Below are positions 55,685-64,000 of a stretch of 64,000 nucleotides of DNA, piece after piece. The translations under genes and the position numbers were made by a program. The stretch comes from Coenobita brevimanus (Eukaryota > Arthropoda > Malacostraca > Decapoda > Coenobitidae). The number at the start of each line of letters is the position of its first letter. The first letter of the stretch is position 1. The notes below the pieces were generated by a model. The model saw nothing but the letters and a program-made list of their open reading frames with translations, searched no databases and was not told where the DNA came from. Where the stretch lies: positions 124,001 to 188,000 of the forward strand of contig JAVRFU010000151.1 in assembly GCA_032717465.1 (NCBI GenBank). Reading direction: 5' to 3'.

Positions 55685-55762
55685 ATGCTTGTATTTGTTT
55701 GTGGCCACCCCTTATGGGATTAGGGCTTCTGGCACTAGATGGATAGATAGAATCATGCAAAA
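55685..55762 (+). mobile_element. LINE-B 3' terminus
   Basis: TTTGTTTGTGGCCACCCCTTATGGGATTAGG, then CTTCTGGCACTAGATGGATAGATAG. Only the last ~75 bp are present. Confidence 0.75.
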
Positions 55763-55882
55763 TCTTGCTGTGTTCAGAGAATGTTATGAACTTAACCAGA
55801 GACTGAAAAGGTTAATATATAATTTTCACTTTCAGGTTAGAGTTGACTCAGCCGTGGAAACTGCCACGTCATCGTATCATAT

Positions 55883-55975
55883 CGTACATAACGGCTCCAA
55901 CATGCTTGCCTGCGTCAGCCTTGGTCACCTAATGGCGGCTCTACACGCTGCCCGATCTCTGGCAGTGACCATGAC
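55883..55975 (-). mobile_element. LINE-A 3' end, antisense
   Basis: GGCTCCAACATGCTTGCCTG, CAGCCTTGGTCACCTAATGG and GCCCGATCTCTGGCAG are the reverse of the LINE-A 3' UTR and coding end (DRAAW region). Confidence 0.8.
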
Positions 55976-56435
55976 AATTATCTCCACTGTCTAGTAAGTA
56001 CCTGAATGTGGTTGCATTTTGTTCAAGACTAAATCTGGGGGTTTGCAAGCTGATGTTGCCCTTCTCCTGCAGTCCACCATGCTCCTCTTGGGGTTTAGGA
56101 AGTTAGGAATGTTTGTCTATTGGCACCACTGCATGAAGACATTCCTTTGCAGTACCAGAGTGGTTTTATACTCTATATTATTGACTAAGGTGCTCATTAT
56201 TCACTTTATCATATTTTTCTGTTCTCCTGCATTCTAAAACCTACCTTACCCTGTCTTTGGATGGGAAAAGAGGGAGGGATGATGGTTTTCTTGCACGTAA
56301 TATTACTTTCCAATTGTTTATCAGGTATTTTCCCCTGTGTAATATAAGTCACCATATTTGCCTCAGTTTCCTAGCCTTACCAGCTTCCGTACCTTGCCTT
56401 CATATATGATCATTTACTATATCCATCCCTCCTCT
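55976..56435. other. No gene recognised
   Basis: Includes a segment near 56060-56180 (CTGCAGTCCACCATGCTCCT, ATGAAGACATTCCTTTGCAG) similar to 7.46 and 55.56 kb: an unclassified dispersed repeat. Confidence 0.4.
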
Positions 56436-56439
56436 TGCT

Positions 56440-56570
56440 TTGTGAGAGAGAGGGGTGTAAGTTGGGGGAAAGGCAGCAAAATAGCAAGGGACAGGGTGAC
56501 ATGGAGGCGATTTGTCTGTGGCCACCCTTTACACAATTATGGTGTCTGGCTGTAGGTAGATAATTATGAT
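56440..56570 (+). mobile_element. LINE-B 3' terminal fragment
   Basis: GTGAGAGAGAGGGGTGTAAG, GGGTGACATGGAGGCGATTTG and TGTGGCCACCCTTTACACAATTATGG, then TAGGTAGATAAT. Confidence 0.8.
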
Positions 56571-56671
56571 TGGTTCTTGTCCTACCATGCCTCCTTTCAC
56601 CTCTAAACTCTCTTCACCATCATATCTGCATCCATTCTCTCCATATAATTATTTCTGTTTAATGTCACACT

Positions 56672-58282
56672 AAAGATTTGGATATAAAAGGAAGGTGGAA
56701 AGAGCACTTTGAATCTGTTCTAAATAGACCAATCCCAGCTGAAGAGGACATTTTGCCAGCCGAGAAAGATTTGCAGATAGAAACAGGGGATATAACTTTG
56801 GAAGAGGTAGCAAAATCTATAAAGGAGTTAAAGAATTTTAAGGCCCCAGGTGAGGATGGAATATTCCCTGAAATGCTTGAGGTGGAAAATGGCGAGTTGA
56901 TGAATGCGCTTTTGAAACTTTTTAATGTGGCTTGGGATAATGGTGGAATTCCAGAAGAGTGGAAAAATGGAGTGATTATAAAAATACCAAAAAAGGGAGA
57001 TTTAAGTGTGTGTGGCAATTGGAGGGGGATAACTTTGACACCTGTAGTTGCAAAAGTCTTTTCCAAAATCTTGTTGAACAGAATAGAGCCAGTAATTGAT
57101 AAAATTTTAAGAGAAGAACAAGCGGGATTTAGAAAGGGTCGAGGTTGTAATGATCAGATTTTTATTGTAAGGCATCTAATGCAACAAGCTAATGAGATGA
57201 AAATGCCACTTAGCATGTGTTTTGTGGATTTTGAAAAGGCGTTTGATAGTGTTTCACGTGGAGCTATGTTGAAAATTATGAGATTCTGTGGTATACCAGA
57301 AAAGTTTGTAAATATTATTAGAAGCCTGCATGAAGGTACTTTTTGTAAGGTTATGGTGGGTGGCTCTTTGAGTGATCCATTTCAAGTTAGGTCAGGAGTG
57401 ATTCAAGGAGGAGTTCTTTCACCATTGTTGTTTGTTTTGGTTATGGATTATGTTATGAAACAAGTTGTAAGGAGAACAGGTGCAGGAATTAACTGGAAAG
57501 AAAATAAGAAGCTGATGGATTTGGTCTATGCTGATGATATTGTACTGATTTGCAGAAGTATTTACGAGATGCAGAGGGTGCTTGATTGTCTGGTGGAGGA
57601 AGGAGAAAAAGTGGGATTGGTAATAAACTGTGGAAAGACTGAAATTATTAATATGAACGTGGAGAACCAAATTGATTGTGTAATTGGGAATAATGTGGTG
57701 AAGAATGTAGAAAACTTTAAATATCTGGGAACGATTGTATCATCTAATGGATCATTAAACAATGAAATTGAGGAGAGGATTAGACAGGCTTGGTGAGCTG
57801 TTGGAATGTTGAAATCTGTTTGGAATAATAATATGCTTTCGGTACATACTAAAGTGAAAATTTACAAGTCCATGGTATAGTACAATTGCAACAGATCAGA
57901 AAGTGTTAGGATTTGAGAATAAAATACTGAGAAGGATTCTTGGGGTAAAGTGGCAAGACAGAGTTACAAATCCAAGAGTAAGGGATATTACGAGAGTGGA
58001 ACCAGTTAATGAATATGTGAGACTGTCTTGTTGGAAGTGGCTGGGGCACGTATACAGAAAAGAAGGTAGTTTAATACAGGATGTGCCAGAGTGGACTGCT
58101 AGAGGAAGAAGAGGTAGAGGTAGGCCGAGGGAAACCTGGTTGAGGACAATGAAAAAGGAAGCAGGAGAGGAGTGTTGGTGGGACCTGAAGGAGATGGCAA
58201 GAGACAAATATTGGTGGAGAGAGTTCATCGAGGCCCTTTGCATCCTGTGGGGTGTCACAGGAAATGATTGATTGATTGATTG
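56672..58282 (+). mobile_element. LINE-J (RTE-like), 5'-truncated, 11-bp target duplication
   Basis: AATGTCACACT flanks both ends (56661-56671 and 58283-58293). The 3' tail is GATTGATTGATTGATTG. The open RT frame 56678-57796 holds LKNFKAPGEDGIFPEMLEVE, IIKIPKKGDLSVCGNWRGIT, EEQAGFRKGRGCNDQIFIVR, MCFVDFEKAFDSVSRGAMLK, RSGVIQGGVLSPLLFVLVMD and the catalytic LVYADDIVLICRS. A TGA near 57794 and a shift near 57,880 separate the C-terminus (57903-58271: ENKILRRILGVKWQDRVTNP, LSCWKWLGHVYRKEGSLIQD, ending CILWGVTGND). Typical RTE-type RT. The endonuclease is lost by 5' truncation. It is the youngest-looking LINE outside family B. Confidence 0.95.
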
Positions 58283-58562
58283 AATGTCACACTCGTTAGG
58301 AGAAACACATTGAGGTGGTTTGGCCATGTGGAGAGGATGGAGAGTGAGAGACTGACAAGAAGAGTGTATGTGAGTGAGGTGGAGAGCGAGGGGGAGGCTA
58401 AAAATGAAAAGATGAGATGGAGTGGAGAGGTATGTGAGAGAGGTGGGTGTGTGGGCTGGGAGCAGGCCAGTGAAATGGTTGGGGACATGGCGACATGCAG
58501 GCGATTTGTTTGTGGCCACCCCTTATGGGATTAAGATGTCTGGCAATAGATAGATAGACACA
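58283..58562 (+). mobile_element. LINE-B 3' fragment, target of LINE-J
   Basis: Encodes RRNTLRWFGHVERMESERLT and RRVYVSEVESEGEAKN, then the terminus GTGGCCACCCCTTATGGGAT and GGCAATAGATAGATAGA. Its 5' edge carries the right copy of the LINE-J target duplication. Confidence 0.85.
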
Positions 58563-58984
58563 CTCTTTAACACTTACATCACCAAGTTTCCTCACTTCGT
58601 ATATAATTTTTACCTCAGTTATTGGCTGCTCCAAGAAGTGTCTCAGCTCCATGTCTTTTATAACACTGACATTTCATCACTCTTACAAGAATTTGTAAGC
58701 CCCAGCCTTGATAGTGTGTCCTGTAGTGCTGTGTTTAGGAAGAAAATTGGTAGATAACTTAAGAGTAGATAGGAACTTGAAGTCAGATGATTTTTTTGTC
58801 TCAGAAGGAACAGCAAGTTGGTCAGGGATGGGAAGGATACATTTGGTGAGCAGTTTGTGTCATAGGATTAACTACCAGACTCACACCTCAAGCTTAGGAA
58901 CCAATTTAGGAAGTCAAGAAGCCATGACGTCAAGAAGCTTTGTGTAGTGGAGGGAGGTGTGGAAATTTAAAGAGTAGGAGGGGG
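58563..58984. other. No gene recognised
   Basis: Unassigned sequence between two LINE-B ends. Confidence 0.4.
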
Positions 58985-58985
58985 T

Positions 58986-59360
58986 AGACTATCTATCTAT
59001 CTATCTATTGCCAGACGTCTTAATCCCACAAGGGGTGGCCACAAACAAAGCACCTCCATATCGCCCTGTCCCCCACTAATACACTGCCTTGCTTCCAGCT
59101 CACACCCCTCTCTCTCATATGCCTCTCCATTCCATCCCTCCATCTCATCCTTGGTCTCCACCTCACTCACACACTCTCCTTGTTAGTCTCTCACTCCATT
59201 CTTTCCACATGGCCAAACCACCTCAGTGTGTTTCTCCTCAACGCTTCCTTTCACATCCACATCACAACACTCCTTCACTTCCTCATTTGTTTGTCTCTCC
59301 ACGAGACTCCTCATGCTCCTCTTAAATAACTCATTTCCACTGCTCTCACTCTTGATTTCC
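58986..59360 (-). mobile_element. LINE-B 3' fragment, antisense
   Basis: CTATCTATCTATCTATTGCC tail and GGGGTGGCCACAAACAAAGC terminus, then CATTCTTTCCACATGGCCAA (HVERM region) to about 59,357 (CTCATTTCCACTGCTCTCAC). No open frame. Confidence 0.85.
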
Positions 59361-59369
59361 TCTAAACCT

Positions 59370-59505
59370 GGAAAGCATATACAACACTGGGTGGTAACTG
59401 TATAACCAACCAATATGTGTTCCGTACGTGGCAACAAGTGGGTTGGCAAAAGGTTAGTGCCCCTCCCCGGAAATCAGCTCCTGTAACTAAAAATACGAAC
59501 ATGGG
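59370..59505 (+). mobile_element. SINE-K fragment
   Basis: ACAACACTGGGTGGTAACTGTATAACC, then TGTTCCGTACGTGGCAACAAGTGGGTTGG and GGTTAGTGCCCCTCCCC, matching the copy at 47.0 kb. The LINE-B-like 3' end is missing. Confidence 0.75.
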
Positions 59506-59764
59506 AGGTAGACAAGTAGACCAGATAAACTTAGGGTGAGTTACTGAAGATGGCAATGAGTACAGTATGGAGTAGAGTAGAAGCCAGAGATGTAGTCTGG
59601 TTGGACAAGGGAACCCCTAGGTATAAGGTGACTTTGTGATGGAAGTATGAAGTGAAAACAGGACAGAATGTAGTGCTTGATACATAGCAGAAAGGTAGAG
59701 TGAGGGAGAAGGAAGGTAAGAGTTAGGGAGAAGAAAGATGGAGTCAGGGAGTTTACCCTTTTTT

Positions 59765-60152
59765 TGAGTGAGAGCAGTGGAAATGAGTTACTTGAGAGGA
59801 GCATGTGGAGTGACGTGAAGGGACAGGTTGACGAATGAAGAAGTGAAGGAACGTTGTGGGGTAGATGTGGATGTGGTTGAGAAGATTAGGAGAAATACAC
59901 TGAGGTGGTTTGGACATGTGGAGAGAATGGAGAATGAAAGACTGACTAAGAAGGTGTATGTAGGTGAGGTGGAGGGAGGGGTAGACCGAGGATGAGGTGG
60001 AGGGATGGAGTTGAGAGGTATATGAGGGAGGGGGGAGTGAGTTGGGGGGAGGGTAGTCAAATGGTGGGTGACAGAGTGACTTGGAGGCGTTTTGTCTGCG
60101 GCCACCCTTTGCGGGATTAGGGCGGCAAGCTATAGATAGATAGATAGATAGA
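59765..60152 (+). mobile_element. LINE-B2 3' fragment
   Basis: GAGAGCAGTGGAAATGAGTT, GACGAATGAAGAAGTGAAGG, GAGGTGGTTTGGACATGTGG and GCGGCCACCCTTTGCGGGATTAGGG, then a (GATA)n tail of about five units, abutted by an antisense SINE-H. Confidence 0.88.
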
Positions 60153-60154
60153 CT

Positions 60155-60350
60155 TCATGTCCCCTTTTTTCGATAAGGGCTAAGGCATTACCCCTGGGTA
60201 GGGGACCTTGTTTTGGAGCATATAGCTTTTTATGACCAGATGCCCTTCCTGATGTCTACCAGTGACTTGCGTGGATGCAAACCTCTGACCCTTCAATCAG
60301 ACCTGAACACTCTTAACCCACTGAGCCACGGCTGCTACATTCCCCTCACC
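60155..60350 (-). mobile_element. SINE-H, antisense
   Basis: GGGCTAAGGCATTACCCCTG, TGACCAGATGCCCTTCCTGA and CCACTGAGCCACGG (reverse of the A box). The B-box region is degraded (GGATGCAAACCTC). Its 3' end touches the LINE-B2 GATA tail, as at 10.27 kb. Confidence 0.85.
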
Positions 60351-60404
60351 CCCCACCCCCTGAAGGAACTAACGAACAAGGCAGGTGCCAGAGGGGGGGG
60401 GGGA

Positions 60405-60722
60405 CATACTGTACTGCTGTCTTTGTGGATTTGGGGAAGGCATTTAATACAGTGCCATGGTTGACAGTAAAAATGGGCTGTGGAAAGACAGGTTATTGAT
60501 GCAGCTGCTGTATGAAGAGGCAACTGTGTGTGAAAGAGGATGGAGGGTGAAGCAAGAAATTCTGTGAGTGGGGTGCATCAGAGTTCTGTGTTGAATCCTA
60601 TGCTGTTATCCTGGCACTTAATGTCATTGTCCATTAGTTACTACCTTGGGAGCTTTTATGTACTGATGAATTATCTTTGAATGCCGAGAGTATTCAAAGG
60701 GCTAGAGAGAAATACGAGAGGT
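60405..60722 (+). mobile_element. LINE-F-type RT fragment
   Basis: In shifted frames: FVDLGKAFNTVPW, SVSGVHQSSVLNP and PWELLCTDELSLNAESIQRA, a decayed palm (YADD replaced by CTDE) of a CFDP2-type LINE. Preceded by a G-run (60391-60402). Confidence 0.65.
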
Positions 60723-60737
60723 GAGAGGATGGAGTGG

Positions 60738-60885
60738 AAACATTCATTCATTCATTCATTGCCAGACGCCATGTATCCCAGATGGGGTGGCCAATGGCTT
60801 AGAGTTAATTGTTTTACAGGGAGGGGCACTAATCCTCCACCAACCCCACTTGACACGTAGGGAAACAAAGGTATTGAAAATTAAT
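60738..60885 (-). mobile_element. SINE-K, antisense, with LINE-B-type 3' end
   Basis: On + it reads CATTCATTCATTCATTGCCA, GACGCCATGTATCCCAGATG and GGGTGGCC (LINE-B terminus with a (GAAT)n tail), then AGGGAGGGGCACTAATCCTCC and CCAACCCCACTTGACACGTAGG (SINE-K body reversed). Same order of body and terminus as at 47.0 kb. Confidence 0.75.
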
Positions 60886-61047
60886 GATTTACTAATAAAC
60901 AGAGGTCATAATCAGCTGGTGTGAGTAAAGTAGAACAGAGTATTGTGCCTTCTGCTGTTATATACAGGGTATTACTGAATGGCACTGGCAAACTTTGGGA
61001 ATAAATCCCTTATTGAAAAACAAAATCACATTATTCTACAATGATAG

Positions 61048-61256
61048 TAATCCAGGATCTGACTATGGTTCTGTAGGAAAGTTTGAGTAGTGAGAATTTT
61101 TGTTCATAAATGTTTAGTATGTATCTTAGTAAGGATTTGTGACTTGGGTGGACATCCGTCATCAAGTAGGTTTACCGGCTATGACGTCATCAATAATGGC
61201 AGCTGCTCGATTACGAAACCTGTCTTATATCTATTAATATTTTTACTATTTGCTTG
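61048..61256 (+). repeat. Left terminal inverted repeat
   Basis: Includes CTTGGGTGGACATCCGTCAT, TTTACCGGCTATGACGTCAT (CRE palindrome TGACGTCA at 61182-61189) and ATTTTTACTATTTGCTT at the inner edge. Confidence 0.92.
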
Positions 61257-61396
61257 GAAATTGGGTCAGTGTGTTGTTATTAGTATGTAGAAGGTAAATA
61301 AGAATGCATTTATAACTCTTTCTGTCTTGAACATTTTTTTTTACTTTTATATATATGTAATGCATCAGTTCTTCTCAATATTGTACATAAAGTGAT

Positions 61397-61860
61397 ATCA
61401 TGTGATTATACAAAAAAAATATCTACAAATAGTGATTGTTTTTCAGACATGTGCGTATATGTTATCAAAAAGGGTTTTCCAAGTTGTATCAGACCTCTTT
61501 TTAATTATAAAAAAAATAATATTACAAATAGTGATTGTTTTACAGACATGTGTATATGTTATCTATCTCTATCTATCTATCTATTGCCAGACGCATCAAT
61601 CCCATTTGGGGTGGCCACAAACAAATCGCCTCCAAGTCGCCCTGTCCCCCGCCATTTCACTCCCCTGCTCCCAACTCACATCCCCCTCTCTCATATACCT
61701 CTCCACCCCATCTCAAAAAAGGTTTTTGCAAGTGGTCTCAGACCCTTTTACAATTATACAAAAAATGATATTTACAAAATAGTGCTTGTTTTACAGACAT
61801 GTGCATATGCTATCAAAAAGGGTTTTTGCAAGTTGTATCAGACCCTTTTACACTCCTACA
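61397..61860. repeat. ~100-110-bp tandem repeats derived from the ORF's 3' end, split by a LINE-B
   Basis: Units run from an AAAAAGGGTTTT..AAGT..TCAGACC block through ATAGTGATTGTTTTACAGAC to TGTGTATATGTTATC. Partial or full units start near 61397, 61467, 61717 and 61813. The last one overlaps the coding end of the XPG-like ORF (on the minus strand the codons for the final CKNPF and the stop). A LINE-B fragment sits between units 2 and 3. Confidence 0.85.
61562..61716 (-). mobile_element. LINE-B 3' fragment inside the tandem repeats
   Basis: TATCTATCTATCTATTGCCA, GGGGTGGCCACAAACAAATC and GCCATTTCACTCCCCTGCTC, then stops at CACCCCATCTC. Removing it rejoins TGTTATC to AAAAAAGGTTTTTGC, the order in the neighbouring unit (GCTATCAAAAAGGG). 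No clear target duplication beyond 2-3 bp. Confidence 0.9.
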
Positions 61861-63582
61861 CTTGCAAAAGGAGCAACAGGTAACTTCATTTTCCCTGCAA
61901 ATACATGAGCATTTGGCACATTTTACACAGCTACATGCCCCAATAAAGTCACTGGGATATTTCTGTAAATTGGTTTGTGGTACCAAGCCATTTTCTTCTA
62001 CTTCAAAACCGAATTCACAAGGATCTAAGTGAGCAAACATGTTTCCAATGCAGTGATGTTGAAGATATGTATAAAAGTATGACCTCAACAAGTGTCCCTT
62101 GGCACTTCTGCTTGTGGGTGGCAAGTCTTCAATGCCTGTGTCTTTTCCATGATGGTACAGCCACAATCTGAGTTTATCCAAAGATTTGCAAGGTGATCCT
62201 TTTCGTAATAACTGTACTAAGTATTCTTCTGCAGACTGGAGGCTTTTGGCTACATCTTCTGGATCATGAGACACTCCAAAATTTTCCAAATATGTTCTTG
62301 TTGCAATATTAAGAGCTGCTTTCTTGGTCCCAACCTTACTTGTGTAATCTGATCCAGATAATGCATGGATGGCGGGAAGCAGAGAGCATAAGTCTCGACC
62401 CATGTTTTTATGAATAACATGAACAGGCAAAAGCCTTGTGGAATCGCCAACTCCAGTACGCACCCACATTTCTCGTACACCAAGTTGATGAAGAGAAGGC
62501 CAGTGAAACAAAGCTAATACCATTACATCAGTATCAGCACTAACAAGAACAATTTTTGTAAAGCCATGTTGGGATGCATGTTTTATATGAATCATCATTC
62601 TAAAGTCAACTTCCTCAACTGACAAACAGTTTATCTCTGGATGCTTTACTTGCCTACCATTTTGCACTGATATACAGTTAAATGTTATTTCCTCTTCTTC
62701 ATTATTGGAAAAAGCACTAAATGTGTAGTAGCACATGGTGTCTGAGTCAAAGAAGATCTTAGTGTATTGACAGTGAACTCTTGTAGCATCAGCTTGTTTC
62801 TCGATCCCCCAAAACTGTTAAGTTGGATAGGCAATGGCACCTCTTCAGAAATGTGACTGATATCAATAACAATTCCTGTACACTGCCTCTGTACTCTCTC
62901 AGGTTGTTTTGGTGACAGCTTGTGATAACTGTCAAAAACATAATTGACTCTGCCACAGTCCTTTGTGATACCTTGAACATATGAAGAGAAAGCAGAAGCT
63001 GCTCCACCAAAGGTTTTCTTTTCACTTGTCATAACTTTTCGTAAGGAATTCATGACATCCACAACGTAGCAAGTCTCCTCATCAGACTGGAACAATTGAT
63101 CACTGTTGGTGCTGCAATAAGAGGTTTCCAGCTCTTTTAACAATGCACTTTTTTGTGTTTTTTTAAGTAGCCCATGTTCATCAAATAGTGAGCAGCTATC
63201 AGATAGATCAAAATTTAATCGGAACAGCTCCTGCATGTCATATCCACGAGCTTGAGCTATTTGTATCATACGGTGAGCTGAAGTTGTTGACTTCTTTTTT
63301 CACAGATGTCTGTTTGAGACCTGTACTTAGTGTTTTGTTGCTATCAAATGCTGGTAGCATGACTTTGTGGATTGTACTTGAGATCCTTGTTGTTTTATCT
63401 TCATACCTTGCTTTGTGCTGTGTAGAATACAAATCACCTCCAGTGTGAAAAGCATTCAAAATCTGTTTCTTAGTCTCTTGTGAAACCAGTTCTTTTGTGA
63501 TAAGATTGTGCAATGGATTAGCAATCATATCAAATGGGTTACCTTTTTGCAAGACATATCTGAACATTGTGTTGACTTTCAT
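61813..63582 (-). pseudogene. XPG/PIN-like nuclease-domain protein of a DNA element, two frameshifts
   Basis: Three overlapping minus-strand pieces. Piece 1 (63238-63582): NPFDMIANPLHNLITKELV, then TTRISSTIHKVMLPAFDSN. Piece 2 (62685-63269): MIQIAQARGYDMQELFRLNF, CYVVDVMNSLRKV (an Asp where a first metal ligand is expected), AFSSYVQGITKDCGRVNYVF and DSYHK. Piece 3 (61813-62736): SVEEVDFRMMIHIKHASQHG, KIVLVSADTDVMVLALFHW, LLPAIHALSGSDYTSKVGTK and SAKGHLLRSYFYTYLQH, and a Cys-rich tail CSCVKCAKCSCICRENEVTC then CSFCKC. 'SADTDV' and 'SGSDYTSKVGTK' resemble the XPG/FEN1 signatures S-D-D/T-L and GCDY..GIG..KA. The family is widespread in invertebrates as uncharacterised proteins, usually about 600 residues or more. 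This copy lacks the N-terminal Cys/His region. Overlapping frames suggest two small indels. Confidence 0.8.
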
Positions 63583-63717
63583 CTCTAAACTCTAATATGA
63601 AAATATTAGAATTAATACACTTAAATAAATTTATTTAAGATGTATTTGTAAAGATCATCACTTATACATCACCTCTTAACTTCCCAAAGGCTAACTTTGT
63701 GGAAATAAAAAAAGATT

Positions 63718-63926
63718 GAAGCAAATAGTAAAAATATTAACAGAGATAAGACAGGTTTCGTGATCGAGCAGCCGCCATTACTAATGACGTCATAGCCGGT
63801 AAACCTACTTGATGACGGATGTCCACCCAAGTCACAAATCCTTACTAAGACACATACTAAACATTAATGAACAAAAATTCTCACTACTCAAACTTTCCTA
63901 CAGAACCATAGTCAGATACAGGACTA
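63718..63926 (-). repeat. Right terminal inverted repeat
   Basis: Mirror of the left repeat, with TGACGTCA at 63785-63792. It lies about 135 bp upstream of the ORF's first Met codon (63582), so it probably carries the element's promoter. Confidence 0.92.
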
Positions 63927-64000
63927 TAGGGGGGGGAAAAAAAGAAAATGAGCTACTGATGAGATGCAGGACATGAACTGAAAACAGTAAGTGCCGTACT

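Larger units (their letters stand above)
61048..63926 (-). mobile_element. DNA element with ~209-bp TIRs encoding an XPG/PIN-like protein
   Basis: Inverted repeats 61048-61256 and 63718-63926 match at about 95% by eye. They begin TAATCCAGGATCTGACTATG (left) and TAGTCCTGTATCTGACTATG (right, reverse complement). TAG lies just outside each end (61045-61047 and 63927-63929), consistent with a 3-bp duplication. The minus strand encodes one protein in three frames. An XPG-type nuclease domain and a short duplication recall the Academ superfamily; that assignment is inference. No DDE transposase motif is seen. Confidence 0.85.

Noticed and set aside
55432..55994. Frames of 104 and 101 codons on +
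   Set aside because: They cross LINE-B and LINE-A fragments and an unclassified repeat; no coherent protein.
11888..61580. Regularly spaced short repeats that could suggest a CRISPR array
   Set aside because: They are GATA/TATC microsatellites at LINE tails with no spacers, in a eukaryotic genome.

Overview
This is a stretch of arthropod nuclear DNA, most likely from a decapod crustacean. The evidence is intron-sized non-coding DNA, TTAGG-type repeats (the arthropod telomere unit), very heavy microsatellite content, and many LINEs, tRNA-derived SINEs, cut-and-paste elements and one Ty3-type LTR element. Nothing bacterial is present. The decapod assignment is inference. I recognise one host coding exon with confidence: an exon of TSR1, a pre-40S ribosome-assembly GTPase-like factor, at 19719-19936 on the + strand. 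Four other stretches look like exons between good splice signals, but I cannot name them. Almost everything else is transposon.

Names used here are local labels. LINE-B is the dominant family, with about 17 pieces, a (GATA)n tail and a diverged subfamily B2. LINE-A, C, E and F are other endonuclease/reverse-transcriptase LINEs with an RTE/CFDP2-like C-terminus. LINE-D and LINE-I are CR1/Jockey-like, and LINE-J is RTE-like. SINE-G and SINE-H are tRNA-like. SINE-K shares its 5' head with SINE-G and its 3' end with LINE-B.

Layout. 0-7 kb: LINE-A, TTAGG arms, SINE-G, and a complete 3.06-kb Tigger/pogo-like element (TA target duplication) sitting in a LINE-B GATA tail, then LINE-B and LINE-C pieces. 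7-16 kb: a candidate exon, a 1.2-kb LINE-B copy, SINE-H, and a nearly complete LINE-E (minus). 16-26 kb: an 827-bp terminal-inverted-repeat element, LINE-D, the TSR1 exon, and a LINE-F copy broken by LINE-B and two SINE-G copies, one of which carries a piggyBac-like MITE. 26-37 kb: two LINE-C copies (one carrying a hAT MITE) and two long LINE-B copies (minus). 37-49 kb: a hAT transposase relic split by a TA-flanked MITE, an N-terminal relic of a transposon-type protein, SINEs, and foldback elements. 49-55 kb: a complete mag-like Ty3 LTR element with 239-bp LTRs and a CGTAG target duplication. 55-61 kb: LINE-J with an 11-bp target duplication, and LINE-B, SINE-H and SINE-K pieces. 61-64 kb: a 2.88-kb DNA element with ~209-bp terminal inverted repeats encoding an XPG/PIN-like protein with a Cys-rich tail. 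This last element is the best candidate for a poorly described system.

Most of the elements are decayed. The value of the window is in precise insertion junctions that order the events, in the LINE/SINE tail sharing, and in the XPG-like element. Boundaries of LINE pieces are estimates (about +/-20 bp) unless a target duplication is given.
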